Source: JAJYIV01 sp964616135
GTDB taxonomy: Bacteria > Patescibacteriota > Patescibacteriia > UBA9934 > GWF2-40-263
Direction of reading: 5' to 3'
Assembly: GCA_964616135.1 (NCBI GenBank)
Contig: CAZTTQ010000001.1
Location: forward strand, 1-64,000
DNA length: 64,000 nucleotides
Position numbers and translations under genes: made by a program. Under the pieces are notes generated by a model. That model saw nothing but the letters and a program-made list of their open reading frames with translations. It searched no databases and was not told where the DNA came from. Positions within the stretch are counted from its first letter, which is position 1; each line of letters starts with the position of its first letter. Shown here piece by piece: positions 23,715-31,295 of this stretch.

Positions 23715-24970
23715 AGGTAGGTCCGGCCTTTGAGACGCGGGGGCAGGTAGTCCTGTGCCGCGTCCTTCGGGTCCGCATAATCAGGAGTGTACTTGTAATC
23801 CTTGCCGTAGCCCAGGTTTTTCATGAGCGCGGTGGGCGCATTGCGCAGGTGGATCGGTACGGGATCTGCGGGTTGTTCCCGAATATCCCGCTGGACGTTT
23901 TGATAGGCCACGTAAAGCGCATTGCTTTTCTTTGCCCGGGCCAAGTACGCGACGCATTGGGCCAGGATGACGTTGCATTCCGGCAGGCCGATGAAGTGCG
24001 CCGCCTGGTACGCGGCGACGGCCTGCGGCAGGGCCTGCGGATCCGCGAGCCCGATGTCTTCCGACGCGAACCGCACCAGGCGTCGCGCGACGTAGAGCGG
24101 ATCTTCTCCCGCCTCCAGCATGCGGCCGAGCCAGTAGAGCGCCGCGTCCGCGTTGTTGCCGCGCATCGACTTATGGAGCGCCGAGATGATGTTGTAGTGC
24201 TCCTCTCCCGCGCGATCGTACAACAGATGCGTGCGTTGCAGCGCCTGCTTTATTTGGTCCGCGTCGATGGCGATCTTCCCGTCCTCGGTCGGCTTAGCAC
24301 TGCCCACCGAAAGTTCAAGCGCGTTGAGTGCTGTGCGTGCATCTCCGTTACTCATCTCGGCCAGGAAGAGGAGCGTTTCGTCCGAAACGGAAACGGGCGT
24401 GCCGCCCAAGCCGCGCTGCACGTCCGCGAGCGTGCGGCGGAGCAGCGATTCGATATGCTTCGCTTCCAATTTTTCCAACACGAACACGCGGCAACGGGAC
24501 AGGAGAGCGGAGTTCAATTCGAACGACGGGTTTTCCGTGGTCGCGCCGATAAGGATGACCGTCCCGTTTTCAATGGAGGGGAGAAACGCGTCTTGCTGCG
24601 CCTTGTTGAAGCGGTGGATTTCGTCCACGAACAGCACGGTGCGCTGGCGGTGGAGCGTCCGGCGTTCCGCGGCGGCCTGGATGATTTCCCGCACCTCCTT
24701 TACGCCGCCCGCGACGGCGGAGAAGGGGATGAACCGGGCCTTGGTGGTTTTGGCGACCAGGCGGGCCAGGGTCGTTTTGCCGCTGCCGGGCGGACCCCAG
24801 AGGATCATGGAGGGGAGTTGGTCCGCTTCCAGCGCGCGCCGAAGCACGGCGCCCGGGGCGACCAGGTGTTCTTGCCCGACGTATTCGGCCAGGTTTTGCG
24901 CGCGCATGCGCTCCGCCAGCGGCATGGAGGCCGCGGCGTCCTGTGCGGCGGCAAAGGCGAATAGGTCCAT
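23711..24970 (-). CDS. rarA: Replication-associated recombination protein A (MgsA/RarA)
   Basis: RarA is a clamp-loader-like AAA+ ATPase acting at stalled replication forks. The 419-residue product contains Walker A GPPGSGKTT, Walker B VLFVDEIHRF, sensor-1 IGATTENPSFE, the arginine region LLSRCRVF and the RarA-specific C-terminal domain (LHKSMRGNNADAALYWLGRM, RRLVRFASEDIGLADP). ATG 24970 begins the conserved MDLF region, and the longer open frame is upstream noise. It is the first gene of a three-gene unit (rarA, propeller/Gmad2, MGMT domain) and diverges from the gene at 25026. Confidence 0.95.
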   Translation of the reverse strand: MDLFAFAAAQDAAASMPLAERMRAQNLAEYVGQEHLVAPGAVLRRALEADQLPSMILWGPPGSGKTTLARLVAKTTKARFIPFSAVAGGVKEVREIIQAAAERRTLHRQRTVLFVDEIHRFNKAQQDAFLPSIENGTVILIGATTENPSFELNSALLSRCRVFVLEKLEAKHIESLLRRTLADVQRGLGGTPVSVSDETLLFLAEMSNGDARTALNALELSVGSAKPTEDGKIAIDADQIKQALQRTHLLYDRAGEEHYNIISALHKSMRGNNADAALYWLGRMLEAGEDPLYVARRLVRFASEDIGLADPQALPQAVAAYQAAHFIGLPECNVILAQCVAYLARAKKSNALYVAYQNVQRDIREQPADPVPIHLRNAPTALMKNLGYGKDYKYTPDYADPKDAAQDYLPPRLKGRTYL

Positions 24971-25011
24971 AGGAACCCAGCATGACACACGGAACGGGAC
25001 GCGCAAGATGG

Positions 25012-25017
25012 TATAAT
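25012..25017 (+). promoter_or_regulatory. -10 box TATAAT, 8 nt before ATG
   Basis: Perfect TATAAT with 8 nt to ATG 25026; the mRNA should be leaderless. Confidence 0.65.
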
Positions 25018-25025
25018 CGTTCCAT

Positions 25026-25472
25026 ATGGAGACTCCGAAACCGTACCACGTACCTCCGACCCCGGACGCCATGAAGGCCTATTTTGACGCCCAGAAAAAA
25101 GCGCAGGAGGCAAAAGAGGTTCCCAAGCCGCCGCAAGGCCGCGGGGATTCGGCCAAGCGCCCGGAAGCGCCGCGGCCCGGGCCAGACAGGTTCGGATTCC
25201 GCAACGGGCTCGAACGCCTCTCCACGTCCATCGACTTGTCCCGCCGCAGCACGCGCGAAAGCCCGGATGAGGTCGCTGCAGTGGACGTAAAACGTTTTTT
25301 GGAAGAGCGAAACAGTAAGGGCGATTGGGCGAAGGTTGATTATCCGGCCGGCATGTTCAAATATCTCCGTGACCTGAAGGGGAAACTGGCGGATTCCGGC
25401 ACGCGGGAGAAACTGCCGCGCGGGGACGAACTGAAAGTTGCCGTGGAACGCGCGTTGGACCAATTCGAATAA
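25026..25472 (+). CDS. Hypothetical soluble protein
   Basis: The 148-residue product is charged and Pro-rich at its N-terminus (about 1-60, largely disordered in appearance). A helical C-terminal half follows (DLSRRSTRESPDEVAAVDVK, FLEERNSKGDWAKVDYPAGM, YLRDLKGKLADSG). No recognised domain. It starts behind a -10 box in the rarA divergent region and ends at a bidirectional terminator. Confidence 0.65.
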   Translation: METPKPYHVPPTPDAMKAYFDAQKKAQEAKEVPKPPQGRGDSAKRPEAPRPGPDRFGFRNGLERLSTSIDLSRRSTRESPDEVAAVDVKRFLEERNSKGDWAKVDYPAGMFKYLRDLKGKLADSGTREKLPRGDELKVAVERALDQFE

Positions 25473-25474
25473 GC

Positions 25475-25498
25475 AAAAACTCCCCTAGGGGAGTTTTT
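25475..25498. terminator. Bidirectional terminator
   Basis: AAAAACTCCCC-TA-GGGGAGTTTTT between convergent genes. Confidence 0.93.
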
Positions 25499-26117
25499 GG
25501 TAGAGGGTAATGCCGTTTCCTTCGTACTTCATCCGCTTGAAGCGGGGGAAACGCGCGTCCCACCCTGCCGTCGCGTCCGCAAACCGGTACTGGTTGAGGG
25601 CGACGGTGCCGCCATGGGCAAGGAGGCGGACGCACGCGTCCTGGAGCGCCGGGTCCCGCACGGCGTCCGCGATCTCCACGCCTCGTTCCGTTCCGTTGAA
25701 CAGATCAACCGCGATGAAGTCAAACGGGCCGTCCAGGGTCGGCACGACCTTGGCCGCGTCGCCGGATAGGAACGTGATACGCGGGTTGTCCTGGGAAACG
25801 CCGAGACTTCGGCCGAGCGCGAGGAGGTCCGGTTCCCAGTCCACGCCGGTGATGCGTGCGTTCGGCCAGTGGCGCAGGATCAGGTTGAACGTGTCGCCCA
25901 TGGCGACGCCGAGCAGGAGGACGCGGACGGGCGCGTCGGACGCGGGAACGGCCTTCAGTACCTTGGTCCAAAGGCCGTTCATGTATGAGCCGGTTTGGTA
26001 GGTGCCGTTTTCCCCATGTATTTCCCATCGGCCGAACAGGCGTTTCAGAACCAGCGGACGGCCATTTTTTGTCGGGATCACTTCCGGTTTCGGGAACCAA
26101 CGGCTGAGGAAGGACAT
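25485..26117 (-). CDS. SAM-dependent methyltransferase, spermidine-synthase-like
   Basis: The 210-residue product has the class I fold signature: motif I VRVLLLGVAMGDTFNLIL (about 64-81), an acidic residue at the end of strand 2 (ITGVDWEPDLLALG), RITFLSGDAAKVV and FDFIAVDLFNG. The arrangement, in particular D-x-F-N-G after strand 4, resembles spermidine synthase and its many uncharacterised relatives. The N-terminal beta region (RLFGRWEIHGENGTYQTGSY) fits that family. Whether it makes polyamines cannot be told. It follows the upstream gene at 1 nt. Confidence 0.75.
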   Translation of the reverse strand: MSFLSRWFPKPEVIPTKNGRPLVLKRLFGRWEIHGENGTYQTGSYMNGLWTKVLKAVPASDAPVRVLLLGVAMGDTFNLILRHWPNARITGVDWEPDLLALGRSLGVSQDNPRITFLSGDAAKVVPTLDGPFDFIAVDLFNGTERGVEIADAVRDPALQDACVRLLAHGGTVALNQYRFADATAGWDARFPRFKRMKYEGNGITLYQKLP

Positions 26118-26118
26118 G

Positions 26119-26755
26119 TTAATTGAGGGTGAGTTCGCGCAGACTGACGAGGTCGAATCCGTTCCAGATGCCGTAGATCACGGTCCGATGATCCTTCCAG
26201 CCGAGACGTTCGTACGGGGTGATGCCACTGGGAGTGGAAAGGCTTTCCGGCGGAGAAACCCGCAGGACTTCGCGGACGGTCCGCGTGGCCAAGTCGACGA
26301 CGTACAGGGCCCGCGCGAAGCCTTCTTGGTGCGCCGGGGCCCAGGCGATCCGTCGTCCGTCCGGGGAGACGCTCATCGCCAGCCACCCCCAGGCATCGAC
26401 GATGTCCGTGGCGGCGGCGAACGGCGTCAATTTCCACGTCTTGAACGAATAGAACCAGAATTGCGGATCGGGCGGCCGCCCGCTCTCGTTTTCTATCCCG
26501 CTCGCAAGCAGGACGGTGTTTTCATCCGGCCGGGCGACGACGTAGTACGAAGGCCGATCCGCGCTCGTCCCGGCGGAAAGGTCGGGTAGTGAGCGTTTCA
26601 CCTCCTTGCCGTTCACCGTGCAGACGAGCTGTTGTTTGGCCAGGACGCCGCCTTTGGCGTTGTAAGCCTCAATGCGGCAGTGCGGGTCCGGTTGGGGCAG
26701 GGCCGTGGCGCGGAAGGCGGCTTCCGGATCCGGCGCGGGCGCCTGGACCGGTTGG
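26119..26755 (-). CDS. Beta-propeller (PD40/TolB-like) protein, 5' end lost in gap
   Basis: About 211 residues of the C-terminal part are present. The stretch LAMSVSPDGRRIAWAP followed by ALYVVDLATRTVREVL is a typical PD40/WD40-like propeller blade, with a probable second blade before it (SYYVVARPDENTVLLASG). Two cysteines lie near the visible N-terminus (HCRIEAYNAKGG and LVCTVNG). The Pro-rich stretch QPVQAPAPDPEAAF next to the gap suggests an extracytoplasmic spacer after a lost signal sequence. It is co-transcribed with the methyltransferase at 25485. Confidence 0.65.
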
Positions 26756-26790
26756 NNNNNNNNNNNNNNNNNNNNNNNNNNNNNNNNNNN
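26756..26790. other. Assembly gap (35 N)
   Basis: Thirty-five Ns. The minus-strand gene on the left lacks its start and a plus-strand coding tail on the right lacks its body, so the true missing sequence is likely far longer than 35 bases. Confidence 0.99.
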
Positions 26791-26791
26791 C

Positions 26792-26890
26792 GCAACCATC
26801 ACCGTAGAGGATATTCCCGACGCAGACGCCGCGGGCAAGGAAAAAATTCCGTGGGGGAGGGGTGCGGTCCATATTACGAAGGAAGAGTGA
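26792..26890 (+). CDS. 3' tail of a plus-strand gene (partial)
   Basis: Reads ATITVEDIPDADAAGKEKIP and then WGRGAVHITKEE before TGA (26888-26890). The acidic, protein-like composition suggests the end of a real gene whose body is lost in the gap. It overlaps the convergent mutY stop by 17 nt. The minus strand here looks less protein-like. Confidence 0.4.
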   Translation, partial: ATITVEDIPDADAAGKEKIPWGRGAVHITKEE

Positions 26891-27788
26891 GCCGATTCCT
26901 GACGTGGGCGATCAATCCGTCGTTTGCCAGCCGGCCGATCATGGCGCGCATCCAGAGCCGGTCTTTCCGTTCATCATACTCCGGGTCCACGCGCGCGCCG
27001 ACGGCGGAGGCGGAAATGCCCGGTTCTTCCCGCACCAGCTTGAGGATGCGACCGCGGTAGATGCGGTCCGGATGCGGCTTGTCGCGGTGTCTGCTTTCCA
27101 CGGCTTTTTTCACGCTGCGTTTGGGGATACGGACCGTGCCTGCCAGGAATTTCTGGGCGGCGGGACAATCATTCCGCAGCGGGCAGCGCGCGCAGTCCGG
27201 CGTCTTGGTGCAGATGGACGTCGCCAGGTCAAAAATGGCCTGCGGCACGTCGCCGTAGGCGCCGCGCTTGGGGAGCAGGCGGTCCGATTTCTTTTCCAAC
27301 TTCTCGTCATCTTCCAATTGCGCGAACGGCTTCCCGAGCAGGAGGCGTCCCAAGACGCGGCGGACATTGGTATCCACCGGCATCACGCGTTTCCCTTGGG
27401 CGAACGCGGATACGGCGGCCGACGTGTACGGACCGATGCCTTTCAGCGCCATCCATTCTTCGCGTGTAGTTGGCAGTTGGTAGTTGGCAGTTGGGTTCGG
27501 CCAGCCGACGATTTGGCGAGCAATGTCGCGCAGCATCAACCCGCGGCGGTTGTAGCCCAGGCCGGCCCACATCTTGATCACTTCCGCGTTATTCGCCTTC
27601 GCGAGTGCCGCCCAATCCGGAAATTGCGCCAGCCAGCGTTCGAAATAGCCCAGGACGCGGTGTACCTGGGTCTGTTGGAGCATGATTTCGGAAACCAGGA
27701 CGCGATAGGGGGTTTTGTCCGCGCGCCACGGCAAATCCCGGCCGGATTTCCGGTACCAGGCAAGCAGACGGGCGGAGACGGAAGCCAT
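26874..27788 (-). CDS. mutY: A/G-specific adenine glycosylase
   Basis: MutY removes adenine mispaired with 8-oxoguanine. The 304-residue product shows the catalytic helix SEIMLQQTQV, the HhH motif LKGIGPYTSAAV, the catalytic aspartate region MPVDTNVRRVLGR and the [4Fe-4S] ligands C-x6-C-x2-C-x5-C (CTKTPDCARCPLRNDC). Instead of the NUDIX-like C-terminal domain it has a winged-helix-like tail (ILKLVREEPGISASAVGARV). Residues TANYQLPTT just before the conserved EEWMALKGIG are encoded by repeat R4. ATG 27788 is 9 nt downstream of a TATGCT box. Confidence 0.93.
   Translation of the reverse strand: MASVSARLLAWYRKSGRDLPWRADKTPYRVLVSEIMLQQTQVHRVLGYFERWLAQFPDWAALAKANNAEVIKMWAGLGYNRRGLMLRDIARQIVGWPNPTANYQLPTTREEWMALKGIGPYTSAAVSAFAQGKRVMPVDTNVRRVLGRLLLGKPFAQLEDDEKLEKKSDRLLPKRGAYGDVPQAIFDLATSICTKTPDCARCPLRNDCPAAQKFLAGTVRIPKRSVKKAVESRHRDKPHPDRIYRGRILKLVREEPGISASAVGARVDPEYDERKDRLWMRAMIGRLANDGLIAHVRNRLTLPS
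27467..27495. repeat. Tandem repeat R4 inside mutY
   Basis: Two tandem copies of TAGTTGGCAGTTGG, encoding NYQLPTT-like residues on the mutY strand. The unit is not part of normal MutY sequences. Confidence 0.7.
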
Positions 27789-27797
27789 ACGGGGGCA

Positions 27798-27803
27798 AGC
27801 ATA
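27798..27803 (-). promoter_or_regulatory. -10 box TATGCT, 9 nt before the mutY ATG
   Basis: Minus strand TATGCT with 9 nt to ATG 27788; back to back with TATAAT at 27816. Confidence 0.55.
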
Positions 27804-27815
27804 GCCGAAACGTCG

Positions 27816-27821
27816 TATAAT
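27816..27821 (+). promoter_or_regulatory. -10 box TATAAT, 11 nt before ATG
   Basis: Perfect TATAAT upstream of the MFS gene ATG at 27833. Confidence 0.6.
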
Positions 27822-27832
27822 GTCCCTATTCT

Positions 27833-28480
27833 ATGCACACTCCGCACTTGCGCGTGCCGTTCGCCCAGTTCTTCCGTTCCTACCTGCTCATGGACGTGAA
27901 TCCGGTCATCCGGTTTCTCATCTTGTCGGACATCGTGTGGCGGAGCGGCGTCGGGCTCCTGACGCCGGTGTTCCCGATCTTCATCATCGAACGCATCGTA
28001 GGCGGGAACGAACTGGTCGCGGGCGTCGCGGCGACCATCGGCCTGGTCACCAAGGGCGTGTTCCAGGTGCCGGCCGCGTCCATCATCGACCGAATCCGCG
28101 GGGAAAAGGACGATTACTGGATGATGGTGTGCTTTTCCTTCCTGACGTTGCTCATGCCGCTGTGGTACCTGGTGGTCCGCACGCCGACGCAGCTGTACTT
28201 GGTCGAATTCTTCAGCAACCTGTTCCTGGCATTCACGTTCCCGTCGTTCATGGCGATCTTTACCCGCCACGTGGACCGGCAAAAAGAGGGGACGACGTGG
28301 GGTTTGTACTTCACCCTGACGGATTTTGCCGGGGCGGCGGCCGCGGCGGTCGGCGGCGCCATCGCGCTCACGCTCGGCTTCGACAAACTGATTATCGCGA
28401 CGGTGTGCATCAGCATCCTGGCGGCGTTCCTGCTGCTGCCGATTCACGGCAAGATGCGCCGCGCGCGGAAGGAGGCTTAA
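27833..28480 (+). CDS. Half-size MFS-type membrane protein
   Basis: The 215-residue product has six hydrophobic segments and MFS-like features of a single six-helix half: GLLTPVFPIFIIERIVGG, a motif-A-like loop (VFQVPAASIIDRIRGEKDDY) and a last helix ending in a basic tail (HGKMRRARKEA). Ordinary MFS transporters have twelve helices, so this must dimerise or do something else. The frame is intact, with a normal stop and no remnant of a second half before the P-type ATPase gene 21 nt downstream, so it is not an obvious truncation. Confidence 0.75.
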   Translation: MHTPHLRVPFAQFFRSYLLMDVNPVIRFLILSDIVWRSGVGLLTPVFPIFIIERIVGGNELVAGVAATIGLVTKGVFQVPAASIIDRIRGEKDDYWMMVCFSFLTLLMPLWYLVVRTPTQLYLVEFFSNLFLAFTFPSFMAIFTRHVDRQKEGTTWGLYFTLTDFAGAAAAAVGGAIALTLGFDKLIIATVCISILAAFLLLPIHGKMRRARKEA

Positions 28481-28486
28481 GTTTGG

Positions 28487-28492
28487 TACAAT
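28487..28492 (+). promoter_or_regulatory. -10 box TACAAT, 9 nt before ATG
   Basis: TACAAT with 9 nt (GGGGGGACT) to ATG 28502. Confidence 0.6.
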
Positions 28493-28501
28493 GGGGGGAC
28501 T

Positions 28502-31009
28502 ATGGCGATCGCTTCCGTGCCGTTTGACCGCGCCGCGACGCTTGGCAGCGACGCCGTTTTGTCTGCGCTGCGCACGCACGTGGCCGGGCTGTCCTCCAAA
28601 GAGGCCGCGCGGCGGTTGGCGTTGGCGGGACCGAACGCGTTGCCGGAGGCGAAGCGCGGCGGATGGCGCGTGTTGGCGCGGCAGGTCTTTTCGCCGTTCA
28701 GCTTGCTATTGGTGGGCGCTGCCGTCCTTTCCTGCGTCACGGACGATCGCGTCGGGGCGTATCTCATCGGCGCGTTCGTGTTGTTCAACGCGACCCTCGG
28801 GTTCTTCCAGGAATACCGGGCCGAACGCGCGGCGCGCGCCCTGCGTTCGTTTTGGCGCACGTCATCCCGCGTGCGGCGTGACGGAAAAGAGGAACTGGTG
28901 CCGTCGGAAACGCTGGTGCCGGGGGACATCGTTTTGTTACGCGCCGGCGACCGCGTGCCTGCGGACGTGCGCTTCCTGCAGACGCGCGGCCTCCTGGCGG
29001 ATGAAAGCGTGCTGACGGGCGAATCCCAACACGCGTCCAAGGACGCGCGCCGCATGGTCGCCGCTCCCGCGGGGATGCACGCCGCGGCCAACGTCGGATT
29101 TTCCGGTACGGTCGTGTCCGGCGGGGAAGCGGAAGCGGTCGTCATTGGGACGGGGAGCCATTCCGCCGCGGGCCAGACCATCGCCCTCGCGGAGGAATTG
29201 CGCCCGCCGTCCGCGTTTGAACGCGACATTGGCAAATTCGCCGGGTTCACGCTGAAGCTGGTGTGCGCGACCGTCGTCCTGCTGGTCGCGGCGAACGTTT
29301 TGTTGAAGGGTACAGACGGCGTTGAACACTTGGTCCTCTTCGCCGTCGCGTTGGTCGTGGGTGTCATTCCGGAGGCGCTACCGGTCGTGACGTCGGTCGC
29401 CTTGTCGTCGGGCGCCCTCCACATGGCCAAGAAAGGAGTGGTCGTAAAGCGCCTGTCGGCCATCAGCGACTTGGGCGGCATTGACGTTTTGTGCACCGAC
29501 AAGACGGGCACTATGACGCAAAACGTCCTGCGCGTCGTGGACGTGCTGGCGGAGGATAAAAAGGCCTGTCTCCGCGCCGCCGTCTTCGCCTGCGACCGGG
29601 AAGGAACCGACGCGTTCGACGTCGCGTTGCGCGCCAAGGCGCCGGCGGAGGTGCGCGGCGAGTGGGAATTGTCGCGCGTCCTGGCCGACGCGCCGTTTGA
29701 CGCGGACCGTCGCCGCAATGCCATGCTGCTCCGCCTGCCGGACGGGGAACGGCTCCTGGTCGTCCGCGGGGCTCCGGAGGAAGTCGCCGCGTTATGCGCG
29801 GACGCGCCGCGCCCCAAATCCCTTTCGGAGGCGTTGAAAAAAGAAGGATGCGACGGAAACCGCGTCCTGGCGGTCGCGGTGAAGCGCCACGTGCGCGGCC
29901 TGAACGTGTTGAAAGAAGAACACGGCCTGTCTTGGCTCGGCATGGTGTCGTTCCGGGATCCGCTGAAGGAAGACGCGGCCGCGGCCGTACGCAAAGCAGA
30001 GCGGCTTGGGGTGCAGATCAAGGTCCTCACGGGGGACGCGGCGGACGTCGCGGGCGCCGTAGCCCACCGGCTCGGCCTTGTGGAAGATCCGTCCCACGTC
30101 CTGACGGGCGCCGCATTCATGGAATTGTCGCCCGCGGAGCGGCGACGCGCGGTGGAGCAGCGCCACGTCTTCGCCCGCCTGTCGCCCGCGCAGAAGTTCG
30201 CCATCCTGGACCTGCTCAAGGAAAAGCACGCGGTCGGTTTCTTGGGAGAAGGTTTTAACGACGCGCCGGGCCTCAAGGTGTCGCATGCCGCCATCGCGGT
30301 CGCGGGGGCCAGCGACGCCGCCAAGGACGTGTCCGACGTCATCCTGACCGAGCGCTCACTTCTGGTCGTCTGCGACGGCATTGAGGAAGGCCGCCGCATC
30401 GCCGCGAACGTCTCCACGTACCTGAAGGTGACGCTCGCCTCCAACTTCGGCAATTTCTATTCGTTGGCGCTGGCGTCGCTCTTCATCAAGTTCCTGCCGA
30501 TGCTGCCGATCCAGATCCTGCTCCTCAACCTCCTGTCGGACCTGCCGATGGTGGCCATTGCCGGCGACCATCCGGATCCGGAGTCGTTGCGCAAGCCGCA
30601 CCATTCCGACGCGCGTCAGATCATCATCTCGGCGACGGTACTCGGTTTCGTGAGCAGCCTGTTTGACCTCACGGTGTTCCTGATCTTCCGCCGGTTCGGC
30701 GAAGGGCCGCTCCAGACGTCCTGGTTCGTCATCAGCGTGTTGACGGAATTGGCGCTCATCTACGTGCTGCGTTCCAACCGGCCGCTGTGGAAGGCGTCGG
30801 CGCCCAGCGCGTCACTCGCGGCCATTACCGTGACGGCCGCGCTCCTGGCCGCGTTCGCGCCGCTGTGGCCGCGGTCCGCCGCCTTGTTCCACTTCGTCAC
30901 GCCGGATCCGGCGTGGATGCTGGGAGGCCTCGGGCTTTTGGTCGCCTACGTCGTCCTGTCCGAGTTCGTGAAACTGCGGATCGTCGCGCGGACCCGCCCT
31001 TCCCCTTAA
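28502..31009 (+). CDS. P-type cation ATPase, P3B (Mg2+-type)-like
   Basis: The 835-residue product has the P-type order: actuator motif LTGES, TM4 motif VIPEALP, phosphorylation motif DKTGTMT (D333) and hinge motif GEGFNDAP. The sequences VVVKRLSAISDLGGIDVLCT and TLASNFGNFYSLALASLFIK, with LPMLPIQILLLNLLSD, resemble the Mg2+ transport (MgtA/MgtB, P3B) subgroup most. The hinge has Glu in place of the first Asp of the usual GDGxND. An N-terminal cation-ATPase domain (SSKEAARRLALAGPNALPEA) is present. Likely imports Mg2+ or another divalent cation; the ion is inference. Confidence 0.88.
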   Translation: MAIASVPFDRAATLGSDAVLSALRTHVAGLSSKEAARRLALAGPNALPEAKRGGWRVLARQVFSPFSLLLVGAAVLSCVTDDRVGAYLIGAFVLFNATLGFFQEYRAERAARALRSFWRTSSRVRRDGKEELVPSETLVPGDIVLLRAGDRVPADVRFLQTRGLLADESVLTGESQHASKDARRMVAAPAGMHAAANVGFSGTVVSGGEAEAVVIGTGSHSAAGQTIALAEELRPPSAFERDIGKFAGFTLKLVCATVVLLVAANVLLKGTDGVEHLVLFAVALVVGVIPEALPVVTSVALSSGALHMAKKGVVVKRLSAISDLGGIDVLCTDKTGTMTQNVLRVVDVLAEDKKACLRAAVFACDREGTDAFDVALRAKAPAEVRGEWELSRVLADAPFDADRRRNAMLLRLPDGERLLVVRGAPEEVAALCADAPRPKSLSEALKKEGCDGNRVLAVAVKRHVRGLNVLKEEHGLSWLGMVSFRDPLKEDAAAAVRKAERLGVQIKVLTGDAADVAGAVAHRLGLVEDPSHVLTGAAFMELSPAERRRAVEQRHVFARLSPAQKFAILDLLKEKHAVGFLGEGFNDAPGLKVSHAAIAVAGASDAAKDVSDVILTERSLLVVCDGIEEGRRIAANVSTYLKVTLASNFGNFYSLALASLFIKFLPMLPIQILLLNLLSDLPMVAIAGDHPDPESLRKPHHSDARQIIISATVLGFVSSLFDLTVFLIFRRFGEGPLQTSWFVISVLTELALIYVLRSNRPLWKASAPSASLAAITVTAALLAAFAPLWPRSAALFHFVTPDPAWMLGGLGLLVAYVVLSEFVKLRIVARTRPSP

Positions 31010-31039
31010 GGGCCGGACGTGATACGAGAAGAAAACCCT

Positions 31040-31258
31040 ATGCCCCAAAAAACCCTGTACCGCTCCCTGCAGAACAAACAGGTCGCCGGCGTGATCGGCG
31101 GCTTGGCCGAATACCTCGACCAGGACGCGAGCATGCTGCGCCTGGTCGCCATCCTCGTGATCGTCTTCAGCGGCTTCATGCCGGGCCTGCTCGCGTACTT
31201 CATCGCGGCGGCCGTCATTCCGGCGCGTCCGGAAGCGGGGACGCCGACGGACGTGTAG
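31040..31258 (+). CDS. PspC-domain membrane protein
   Basis: The 72-residue product is a minimal PspC domain: LYRSLQNKQVAGVIGGLAEY (about 5-24) then a membrane helix (RLVAILVIVFSGFMPGLLAY) and a short tail. PspC proteins act in envelope-stress responses in enterobacteria, and stand-alone small versions are widespread with no assigned role. ATG 31040 begins the conserved region. A terminator follows. Confidence 0.88.
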   Translation: MPQKTLYRSLQNKQVAGVIGGLAEYLDQDASMLRLVAILVIVFSGFMPGLLAYFIAAAVIPARPEAGTPTDV

Positions 31259-31263
31259 GAATA

Positions 31264-31294
31264 AAAAAACATCGGCGCAGAGCCGATGTTTTTG
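31264..31294. terminator. Bidirectional terminator
   Basis: AAAAACATCGGC-gcaga-GCCGATGTTTTTG between convergent genes. Confidence 0.92.
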
Positions 31295-31295
31295 T

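Noticed and set aside
28477..30453. A 658-codon minus-strand open frame opposite the P-type ATPase
   Set aside because: Ser/Thr/Arg-rich complement of conserved ATPase motifs.
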